Shown piece by piece: positions 55,477 to 64,000 of a DNA stretch of 64,000 bases. The translations under genes were made by a program, and so were the position numbers. This DNA comes from Hirsutella rhossiliensis (lineage: Eukaryota > Ascomycota > Sordariomycetes > Hypocreales > Ophiocordycipitaceae), in assembly GCF_020360975.1 (NCBI RefSeq), contig NW_025408674.1, positions 1,116,001 through 1,180,000 of the forward strand, in the 5' to 3' direction. Numbering within the stretch: position 1 is the stretch's first letter; each line of letters opens with the position of its first letter. A model generated the notes under the pieces. The model had not been told where the DNA came from. It did no database searches and worked only from the letters and a program-made list of their open reading frames with translations.

Positions 55477-55894
55477 TTCAAGACGAGCTGGATACGCTTG
55501 AAAGCATTCATGTGCAGAACCAGCTACCAGAGTGGACGAACGTTATCGGCACAACTTCCTGCCAGGTAGAAGCGGCAAACACCTCAATCAAGGCCACCCT
55601 TGCCAGACCATCTCCAGGACGAGGTACTGCAGAGGGGAAAGGGGGCAAATGGTGGCCCTCGCGATTGACCTTGGCCTATTTCTGTTCTAGTTTTGAAAGT
55701 CTCTACCCTACTAAGAAACAGGCAACCTCCGAGTACTTGATCATCGCGTAGACGTTGTTGACCTCTAACCGTCTGGTGACCCGGCATATGTTGAGCTAGA
55801 AATTACGGGGCAGATCCAACAGTCCAAAGCCATGATCAAGCTTCCTGTGCATTCTCGTAGCCAGTAAGCGCTGCTTGCATCTCTGGTGGCTGAA
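55477..55894. other. Intergenic or unresolved 3' exons
   Basis: A frame at 55470-55751 (LDTLESIHVQNQLPEW) could be a further exon of the preceding gene, but no splice joins it convincingly. Confidence 0.35.
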
Positions 55895-56221
55895 TCACGG
55901 AGCTGACGGAAGCTCAGCACAGTAGTTGGGTGGCGAATGGGCGCAAGAGTCGTGATGAAAGTGGTGATGTTCGTAAGTGACTATTGGTCCTTTTTTTGGA
56001 CTCGGCCGGCAATGTGAGCACAGATCATCGATGACCAGGCTCTGGCGTCCACACCGAGCTCGAAAATAGCAGTATAAAAGCCCCGGGAGTCCGATTCGAG
56101 TTTTGCAGGTCCGAACTCGAGCCCTTTGGCAGTTCTTACAAATAAAGAGAAGCTCCAGTCGAGACAGCATTTTGACGAATTCGATCTCGACGGCAGGGCA
56201 CGAGATAATACGACCCGCCAC
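55895..56221 (-). CDS. Small Cys-rich, zinc-binding-like hypothetical protein
   Basis: 108-aa minus-strand frame from 56221. Paired cysteines (LFICKNCQRA, LVIDDLCSHCR) and a His-rich tail (YEHHHFHHDSC) suggest a zinc ribbon. Overlapping frames reduce confidence. Family not identified. Confidence 0.3.
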   Translation of the reverse strand: MAGRIISCPAVEIEFVKMLSRLELLFICKNCQRARVRTCKTRIGLPGLLYCYFRARCGRQSLVIDDLCSHCRPSPKKGPIVTYEHHHFHHDSCAHSPPNYCAELPSAP

Positions 56222-56499
56222 CAGCTACATAGCGGGCTACACCGTTCGTGTTTATACCGCGAGAGGACGCTTTGCTTCACTGTATCGTGGCGGGAAATGG
56301 CTGCAGCATGAATTGGAGCGGAGTGTTCGCTTTTGTTCGTCATATAAAAGAACGCTTAGCCTCAGTTCACAAATCTAGTAAATCGTTGCAGAATATGTCC
56401 TGCAAGCACAGCTCCTGGTTACGACTCGTGCGGAAAGAGGGCGAAGTGAAGCTTCAAGCCACGAACCGACCTGATTGTCTCATCGAATCGCTGCGCGAC

Positions 56500-59400
56500 C
56501 GATGTTGAGACACCGAGTCTTATCCTCCTGGTAGGCAACCGAGCTAAGGCCAGGGCGCTGAAGCAATTGGGGTTAGACACTTGGGAGGAGCGGACACCGT
56601 GGCCACGGGAAGTTCACCTTTCTTGTCGACAGCGTGCAAGCGGAATCCAAGACCCTTGCTGCTAGCGGAGACGGACATTCCGTCCCACAATCGACTCCAA
56701 AGCTCTGGCCAGCCTCAACGATGTCATGAGACCATCGAATACAGCTTACCGATGAACGACGAGAATGGTTCTCTGAAATATGCTTGCCTGGCTGCTGGCG
56801 TCCATTATCGCATACTGTTTCCTTTCTCAGACGTCGTATGTCTATTCACCGACGATCTTGGCGGCATCGCAGATGCAGTTCAGCAGATCTCGCGTTGGAT
56901 CGACAAAGGACAGCCCTCTACGCCTTATATTCTACCCCATATCCTTCTGGTTACAGAGAAGGAACTAGGTGTACACGAGTATACCGAGTTCCAAGATCTT
57001 TTGCGGTCTCAAAACTCCATGGATCCCTACAACCGTTGCAAGAAAATCCGCCTCGTAGGTCTTTCTACATGGGTAAGGCTAAGAAGAAGCCGAACCTATC
57101 ATCATACTAGCTGGGATCAATTCAAGAACGAGCTATATAGCTCTGTCATTGACATGCAGAAATCGCGTGGTTGCAATCACATGTTGTTCTCTGCGACGCA
57201 CCTCGCACGCCTTGTGCACTGCGCCGCCAAACAGCAATTAAGTCAACTAGAGCCATTCGACTTCGTAAGAAGCTCTCGCTCAAATAACACGGTGCCCGAG
57301 AAACTATCGACCTATTTGAAAGACTTCCTCGGAGATTTGATTCTCTAGAGAATCTGAAGAATTTCGCCATACCGGTCCTGGCCTCCAGCTTCATACTGGA
57401 TCAGTATGTACCGCGAATGCATGGTAAGCCTTTATTATGTCGCTCCCCAAGGCTGTTTCACGGTTTGCGCCTGAGCTAAGCGATACCCCTAGCCTTTAAG
57501 CCACAATTGATCTTTGCCGCATTGTACAGGCAAACATGCATCAGTGTATGCAGGGAGGCTGTTCTTGCTCATCAAAATTCCTTGCATCTGGTTTTACCTT
57601 CTTCGTTCGCCACTCTTGTGGAAAAAGAGCTACTCTCTCAATTTGAATCGTACCTGTCTTATGGCAAGCCTGCTGCAACTTTCCATCGCGAGCAACTGGC
57701 GCGGTTTCGACAAGACTGGATACGGTTTTATTCCGAAGATACATGTTTCAGCTGTCTCTTTCGGCGTCCGATGTACAAGCTACCTTGTGGTCACCTCGTG
57801 TGCCTGAATTGCCTGAAGGTCTTTGGCCATAAAGATGACAGCAAGCTATACCTTTACTCTTGTCTCTTGTGTGGGATGGACAGCTTAGGTTTTCGAATAA
57901 CGATCAAACCAGACACAGCATCAGTCCGTGTTCTGAGCATAGATGGGGGAGGGACTCGTGCGCGCATACCTTTAACCTTCCTCCAGGAAATACATAACTC
58001 CGTCAGGCTGCCATACCCCGTCCAAAACCACTTCGAGGTTGCCTACGGAACTAGCTCAGGTACAGTACTGCCGTTCTACCGCTCGCGCAACAGAAGCTTA
58101 TCAAACCAGGGGCCATCAGCGTTTGCGGACTTTTCATCAACGGTTGGCCAATAGAAGATTGCATAGCTTCTTCTGAAGCGATAGCGAAGTTAGCCTTCAG
58201 GCCTCGGGTGTGTCTCAACTTCCTCTAGCATGGCTTCCTCCTATTCGTGTCTTTTGGCAGATTCTGCTATCCCTAGCATATGACTGCAGGTATCCTGCTC
58301 GAGGACTAGAGAAAGCATTGCAACAGCTTTTCGGCACGAAGCGCGGCATTTAGATCAATCAGCAGCAACGGAGATGGGACAGTTTGTTGGCATGCCAGTA
58401 ACAGCAACTGGCGATGCCAGTACATATATCGTTACCAACTATAACGGTGTTGGGAACAGTGATGAAAGGGCCGGTACGTTCGTTCCTAGTGTACGGCGCC
58501 GCGGATCGATCCGCGCTTGGCGCTGATCTCATCGCCTATAGGGTATCGGAATATTCAGCCGGCAGCCGGTATCAGCGGCGTTCCTCTTTGGAAATTGTAA
58601 CAAACAATGCCATCCTCTACCGCACGATGAATGCTAACATTTTGAGTAGTCTTCGAGGCAGCACAGCCGCTCCCTTGTAAGTAGTTCCAGCGAAGCCATG
58701 TTCTGCTGCTGATTGGTCCAGCTATTTTCGCCCCAGCTCATAGAAGGCTTTGGCAATGTCAAGATGGAGGGTTGGCATACAACAACCCCACGTCTATGGC
58801 TTACGAAGAATCTAAAAGATTGTTCCCTGATTCTCGGACCAGCATAGTGGTTTCCCTCTCGACTGGTTCTGCAAGGCCGAAGGAGTCACAACCATCTACT
58901 ACGCGGCGCTCATTGCTCGACTTCGTTCTCAACAGGGGGCCTCAAGTCCTATCTCGCCGTTTGATGGAGGATTCCTGCTTCGCCAGACTCTTCCGAGCAT
59001 TTGTGAAGCAAAGCGAGCTTCTTGGCCATCGAAATATGGATCATGAGGGAGAGCTATTTCGATTTAATCTTGAGTTCGAAGGTCGCGGGCCGAGATTGGA
59101 CAACGTCACAGGGCTAGAGGAACTTGGACGAAGCGCGAAGGAATCTATCCGCAAGTCGCCAGAGCTAACGAGGCTGTCCTTTGCATTCGTGCAGAGCTGT
59201 TTTTCTTTGAGCTAGACTATATGCCTCGGCTGCTGAACGGGTTCTACGAATGCGTGGGTCATCTGCATTGTCGCCTGCCCCCCGGAACGCCAGCATTCAA
59301 CACCTTTCTGGATCAACTTGATCGCGCTTCAGCAACTTTCAAAATTGCGGGTGCGGTCCTCGCCGTCAGTTCTCAGGGCCGCGATCTAACTGACCGAGGA

Positions 59401-59649
59401 GCCTATTTCCGTCAAGAGATCAGGTTTCGGGTGTCTGGGCGGCGGGTTCCCTTTAAGATTATGTTGAGGAGGGGCATGTGGGGACAATCACATAAGCGGC
59501 TCCCTTTACTATTGACTGGCTCAACCAGGCGCAAAGGCTTGATGCCTGCTTTGGCTCGGCCGATCATCGTCCGAAAAGGAAACGAGATTGGGAAGCGGCG
59601 AGGGAAATGCCTAAGCGACAGAAAAGGGGAAAATGCGAGCGATAAGTGA
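56500..59649 (+). pseudogene. RING-containing patatin-like phospholipase, frameshifted
   Basis: Domain order of a well-known fungal family. The N-terminal region reads ILLVGNRAKARALKQLGLD near 56525, then (frame change near 56655) LLLAETDIPSHNRLQ and FPFSDVVCLFTDDLGG. After a 69-nt intron (57424-57492, frame kept) comes a RING-like zinc site (CFSCLFRRP, KLPCGHLVCLNC, SCLLCG) at 57745-57880. The patatin lipase domain has the oxyanion motif DGGGTRARIP near 57942-57970 and nucleophile GTSSGA at about 58048-58117, split by a 50-nt intron (58060-58109). The second half (58300-59210) includes AYNNPTSMAYEESKRLF and STGSARP. The C-terminal part ends at 59649. Frame changes near 56655, 57340, 58220-58400 and 59190 break it. 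Patatins hydrolyse phospholipid acyl chains; the RING may add ubiquitin-ligase activity. Confidence 0.75.
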
Positions 59650-60033
59650 CTGGTACTTCGCCACTCTTCATGTAACCTTATTTTGCGGGAAAGTATACGT
59701 CTGAAAACGTGCTATATTCCTTAATCATCGTCACTGTCAACGTAATATAACCCTCTCAGTATCCTTCTTTCCATACCCTCAGCATTTCCGTGTCGGGAGG
59801 TTGCGATAAACCTTCGAAAACAAAGTCGATCCGGAGAAGATTGTCTGAATCGTACGGGGTTGCTATCATGTCGACGCCGTATGTAAGGGTGGTACAAGCC
59901 TACAAAGTGTTTACATGCAGGAGCGATTTAAAGAAGGGTTACAGATGCCTTATTGGGCGTCGAGAAATTCTGTGCGTCCACTTATCATTGCAAACACAGC
60001 TGAGCTCTTCATTGTCTTGATCACTCAGTGGTG
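59650..60033. other. Intergenic, 3' ends of two convergent genes
   Basis: Between the patatin gene (plus) and the coiled-coil gene (minus). No gene seen. Confidence 0.4.
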
Positions 60034-60764
60034 CTACGGAGACTCTAGTGTGTGGCGTTTGAGCTCCTGCAACGCCGGCAGGGACTTATCCAGCTCCAAA
60101 AGATATGTGGAGATGACGGTTTTGAGCGAAACTATCAAATCCGTTTGATCTTGAATCTGCATCTCAAGAGTTCGCTGGCTTGCCCTTAGTTGATGATTCT
60201 CCTCCTCCGCTATTTCTCTGCACCGACATTCTTCAGAGACCTTTTGACTGAGGACTTGAGTTTGAAGACAAAGCCTATTTTCTCCTCTTGCAGTAGATCT
60301 ATTGCCGTCTGAAAGCTAGGTGCGGAACTTGATGACTATACCAGTGTTACGTATGGGGAGACCGGGAGGGAACGCAGCATACTGTAGCCTGGGACTCAGC
60401 TTCGAAGCCTTGGGCGGTCGAGAATATTGCTTCGAATGTGTGGCCGACTTCCTTGAGAGCAGGCGGTAGGTGCTTATAGAATGATCGCTCAAGTTCTTCA
60501 AGAATATTCGGGACAAATACGGCTTATCGGGAAGGATGCTCCAAGAATAGAAATCCTTCTCTCTAGGGATAAGACGAACTTCTGAAGGCTCAGTTCTGAT
60601 GCCCAACCTATCGACTGAAAAAGTGTTAGCGTTCTGTGAAAAGGGTTTCTTGGCGGGCTTACGAATATGTGCCGACAGTCTTTCTCGACACTGGTCCCTT
60701 TCCGCCTGCGCTCAGCGTTGCTATGGCGCACAGAACTCATGATCTTCTGCGCGGCACTGAACAC
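60034..60764 (-). pseudogene. Coiled-coil protein gene, frameshifted
   Basis: Minus-strand coding sequence in several frames. Near 60690 a short segment reads ERDQCRERLSAHIL. An excellent intron follows (GTAAGC, branch GCTAAC, acceptor TTTTTCAG, about 60610-60670) and leads in frame to LGIRTEPSEVRLIPREKD and FYSWSILPDKPYL. A frame change near 60510 leads to LEELERSFYKHLPPALKEV. The last part (60034-60270) is a strong coiled coil (TQVLSQKVSEECRCREI, HQLRASQRTLEMQI, SLPALQELKRHTLESP) ending at TAG 60034-60036. The family is not recognised; leucine spacing would allow dimerisation. Confidence 0.45.
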
Positions 60765-61151
60765 CTGACACTAAAGCTTCAAGTCCAGCTGCACGAGACC
60801 AGGAGAATAGGGTAGCAGGCCTCATAATGGCCGTTGAGGAGGTTGCAGCACAGGTTCTATAGCCGCTTTTTCCTACCGGGGAGCCAGATGTAGCTGCGGG
60901 TGTAGCTTAGCGGAGTAACACGCAAGAGTGATGACGCCTCCAGGCTTACGTGGTATTCCACGGAGGGAGGACGTCTGCAAAGCAGGGCAGTATGATTCGT
61001 GAGGAGAAGGTATACTTTCTACTTCGTTTCTTGCGATTTGACCCACTTAGACCAAAGAGATCTGTTGCCAACCGGCAATACCCTCCGGTATATCCTCCAG
61101 AATTGGACGAGATGATGGCAAAAATGCATTCGATTGTAGCCAAGTAATATA
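60765..61151. other. Intergenic, no gene supported
   Basis: The plus frame 60950-61147 has no domain. Nothing else recognised. Confidence 0.4.
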
Positions 61152-62958
61152 CTAGCCAAAATATCGACTTCTTTCATCTAAAGTCGCTGCTCTCTCGACT
61201 GTGAGGCTTCTCAACTGCCGCCCGCTTGCTAGTGCATTCAAGCCGATCGTTCTGCCTTGTAGTGGTTGAAAATCCATTTCCCTAATAGTAATTCGATGGG
61301 ATGAAGCGCTTGCAACCTCTTTTACTTTGTCTCTCACCCGTCTACTAGAAGAGACAAGGACAAGCGTCGTGCTCCTAGTATGGTCCTCGGAGGCTGTGAA
61401 ATAGCTTTTCATAGGATCATGAAAAGCATCAGGATCCGTCAATATTTTCTGAAAATCTGGAGCTCCTGGAAGAATGGCTACGCGGCCGACGTTTTCTGTC
61501 GAACGCCGGCCATCTTCGTGAACTAGAACCTTCATCCTCTGCGATATGGTTAGTTTTGCTCCCAGTCCTGTGATAACTACTTGCCTTTGCTGATAAGTCT
61601 TTGTCCAAGGCTTCGTTGAAGAGATCCAGTATGTGAGAAGGATCTGAAAGAATCAGTCTCGTTCGAACCGGAGTGATTCAAGCATACCTGAGGCTCGTTT
61701 CATCCAAACGACCCGTATCTGGCGAGTGCGGCTTGTTGCAAAGGCACGTGCCATTTCCTCGAGACAGGTAAACATAGATAAAACACCGAAACCTTCTGCA
61801 ATCATAACCACTATGTTGAACTTCTCATGGGGTATCCGGGCCCCATGTGGCCCCGTAAAAAAGACTCGTCGCTCAGCGTATGCGCTCTCGTTCGCCACAA
61901 GACTATGCCAGAGCTTCTGGCTTAGGCCACGATGAGGCTCAACGAGCATCTCGAGATTTGAACGTTCCTCGCTCCACCAATATCGTGATACTGTATAAGG
62001 ATGACTTGACCAAAACTGCACACTTGGGATCCAAACGTTGATGTATTGTCCTGCCGCAACTCTTAGCGGCTGTGAGACACGGACTACCATATAGATGGAG
62101 CCATCTAGTCGTTTCAGAAACGCACGCGGCGAGGGCATATGTAGATTGGTGTTCCGCCAGAGTATCCGAATATAATAGCCTATATTGATAGAGCAGATGG
62201 CTCCTCCGTAAACGTACAATGGCATACGTTCAAACCTAGCAACCGAAAGGTGTGATCAACGATGCCGACTATAAGAATCAGAGCGACAGACTGGTGAAGT
62301 CGAAGATGGAGCTCGAAGGAAGGGCGACTTTAAGCAGTGACGCGAAAGCAAGCAGAAGGAACGAAAATGCAGCCTAAAAAGTATCAGCACTTGTTCTTTC
62401 AGGCGAGAAGTGACCCGACGAGAGTTTAGGGTTCAGACAAGAAGCTTCTTAATATCTACCCAACTGTTGATGTCGAATTGCGTCCCTTTGCCCACCATTG
62501 TAACGCCGTGGAAAGGAACAGGCCAAATGAAACTGCACCTGAGACACGGTGAGCCTTTTGTAACTGGCGAGTGACAAACCCAACATATCTGCGATGAATG
62601 AGTGGTGCAAAGAAAGATACAGCGGCATCAGGTTGACGACTGAGAGACGACCCGCTCTAGATGCAGCTTCACTCGGTGAAGCGAGTGATAATACTGACCC
62701 CTTTGTGGTAGCCTAAAACGAAACCTTGCAAAAAACGCATAAACCATTGACAGCAACATATGTAGTGTTGAGCAAGGCTGAAGACAAGAGCCATGGGCCC
62801 AGCATGCGATGTCGTTTCACCATCACACTGTAAGCAACCTTGTTCGCGACAGTCGCGGAGAGACGTCTGATACGCTTTCCTGCCGGCCGGTTAGAAACGA
62901 CGAGGAGCAATACAAGGATGAGTGAGATGCAAGCGGCATAGGCTTCTGGTAAGTCCAT
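61152..62958 (-). pseudogene. Ferric-reductase-like transmembrane oxidoreductase
   Basis: NOX/FRE-type protein that moves electrons from NAD(P)H via FAD and haem across a membrane. N-terminus: 62713-62958 (MDLPEAYAACISLILV with a TM helix, then RMLGPWLLSSALLNTTYV), donor GTTTCG. Middle: about 62530-62660 (LMPLYLSLHHSFIADMLGL, a haem-ligand region) and about 62250-62340 (FELHLRLHQSVALI, with His), then a frame change near 62240. FAD part: 61688-62225 with GQYINVWIPSV and SHPYTVSRYW; NAD part with VFFTGPHGARIP and MIAEGFGVLSMF. Then exon 61585-61643 (after a 44-nt intron), a GC-AG intron (61539-61584) and exon 61152-61538. These last three exons splice in frame. The middle frames do not join, so the copy is probably inactive. 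Confidence 0.7.
61539..61584 (-). other. Probable GC-AG intron
   Basis: Exon end AAAG is followed by GCAAGT, the usual context of rare GC donors; ACTAACC branch and CGCAG acceptor follow within 46 nt, and splicing keeps the reading frame of the ferric-reductase-like gene. Confidence 0.6.
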
Positions 62959-63092
62959 TTTCTACGTGGACGGGGCAGGTAAGCTGGGCAGAATGGAGAA
63001 GACATCTTTTAAATAAGCTTGAACTCGAAACGTCTCTGATTCGTGACCTCGGCCAGCTTGACTAGATCCAAAGCGACTCCTCGCAAGCGATG
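62959..63092. other. Short intergenic segment between the last two genes
   Basis: Contains the 5' side of the ferric-reductase-like gene and the 3' side of the kinase-like gene; TTTAAATAAGC at 63008 is TATA-like. Confidence 0.35.
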
Positions 63093-63963
63093 TCATTTGA
63101 ACCCACCAAGAAATGGATGCTTAATCACTTAGCCTGAGGTTTTGCTCTACCGGATGAGTGAAGACACGCACCTGGCAAAGCTCCGACGCAGTGCTAACCG
63201 AAGTTGTTGCAGCTACGAAGTCTGCCACTTTGTCGCGACTGAGCCAGCGCCGATCCTTAAGTCCCGGTCCCGGATCTTTTTGCAGAAACCAAAGCGTGAC
63301 TGTTCTAAGATCTTCCATGTTCCTTGAGGCAACGTCTCTATTCAGTTTCTCAAATTTCTCAGGGCTCGCTAATTGATCTCGTTAGCCACAGGGCGCCGCC
63401 GTTAGAAAACGGGTTGAGGTTCATGGTACGAAGCGGACCTGCGCACCTAGCTTGACGACGCCATTCTGGTTGAGAAGAACGTTTTGGTAGCTCAGCTGCC
63501 CATGGCCGAATCCTTGACGCTCTAAATATGCCAGGCCATCTAGTGTCTGATGATGAAGTAAGCTACGCGACGGTTCGTCCGGAACGGGGCGTACCTGACG
63601 AAGCAATGCAACGGCTTGCAGCTCACTCGGGTAGGCTGGGCAGTTGACGAGTTGACGTAGCGAGATGGCCATTTCCTCAAACACGAGGTAGAAGCCACTA
63701 GGGGAATCGTTGAAGACTTCTAAGATGGACACGATATTTTTGTGATTGAAGTGGTAGTAAGCAAGAGCTGCCCGTATCGACCGATGGGAATGATCTAATG
63801 TTAACAACTCGGCGAGGTGACTTAGCGCTGATGGCAAGTGAGATATTCCCTTCAAAATCAAGGATCTTGTAAATCTCTCTGTAACTATCCCATGGCTTCC
63901 CAGTTTTGGCGCCAGGGATATTTCTCCCAGTCGGAGCTTCCTTATCGGTCGAGCTCGGCTCAT
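63093..63963 (-). CDS. Kinase-like (probable pseudokinase) protein
   Basis: Four exons can be spliced: 63595-63963, 63447-63546, 63172-63368 and 63093-63119, with introns of 48 nt (in frame even if retained), 78 nt and 52 nt. The kinase-like C-lobe reads NIVSILEVFNDSPSGFYLVFEEM, then LDGLAYLERQGF, HGQLSYQNVLLNQNGVVKL, DLRTVTLWFLQKD and the closing HPFLGGF before the stop at 63093. HGQL replaces the catalytic HRDL, so the usual catalytic Asp is missing; no glycine loop or VAIK lysine is visible in the N-terminal part, which is also likely incomplete (window edge at 64000). Such degenerate kinases are common in fungal genomes and probably act as scaffolds. Start ATG 63963 is provisional. Confidence 0.65.
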
Positions 63964-64000
63964 CTCCCTTCAGCAGCGAGCGCCTATTCCAGTATGGAGA

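Noticed and set aside
63060..63180. tRNA-like GGTAGAGC (minus) and GGTTCAAAT motifs
   Set aside because: Explained as the last intron and final exon of the kinase-like gene; stems do not pair.

Overview
The window looks like an accessory, transposon-rich stretch of a filamentous ascomycete genome, probably a Sordariomycete (inferred from protein families recognised by eye; no search was run). Support comes from short introns of 44-98 nt with GTAAGT-like donors and CTAAC-like branch sites, the transposon set (Helitron, Copia, chromodomain Gypsy, Tad-type LINE, MITEs), and fungal families such as a RING-patatin protein, a Pcl-type cyclin, a ferric-reductase-like protein and a kinase-like protein. 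There are no operons, CRISPR arrays, rRNA genes or convincing tRNA genes.

Layout. 1-13,110: a Helitron region. A decayed RepHel gene on the minus strand (about 2,331-8,570) is head-to-head with an intron-containing auxiliary gene on the plus strand (10,539-11,959). A second auxiliary copy with the same downstream tail lies at 1-2,290, giving a direct repeat with a period of about 10.59 kb, as a head-to-tail tandem array would. The tails carry many copies of a small hairpin module. 13,320-16,675: a Copia relic. 17,370-20,430: a membrane-protein gene, an ankyrin fragment and an F-box-like ORF. 20,430-23,250: mostly gene-poor, with a pseudogene that has RIP-compatible stops and a 15-bp minisatellite. 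23,699-26,077: a large unrecognised gene. 26,281-31,951: a chromodomain gene whose 5' side is split by a Gypsy chromovirus (27,533-31,847) with a perfect 5-bp target-site duplication (TSD). 31,950-44,450: decayed genes, a MITE, a Tad 3' end and an LTR-like repeat. 44,458-45,430: a cyclin. 46,425-47,215: a second 15-bp minisatellite. 47,530-48,800: nested inverted repeats with an LTR-like insertion. 48,978-49,751: a 5'-truncated Tad LINE with a 16-bp TSD. 51,018-56,221: a small chromodomain gene, a Q-rich/coiled-coil gene, a small basic gene and a Cys-rich ORF. 56,500-63,963: patatin, coiled-coil, ferric-reductase-like and kinase-like genes.

Most multi-exon genes carry single-base frame disruptions, so much of the window is either a gene graveyard or an assembly with uncorrected indels. 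Single-ORF genes such as 19,660-20,427 and 26,281-27,480 remain open. No metabolic or defence pathway can be assembled from the genes; the common theme is repeated element invasion, nesting and decay.
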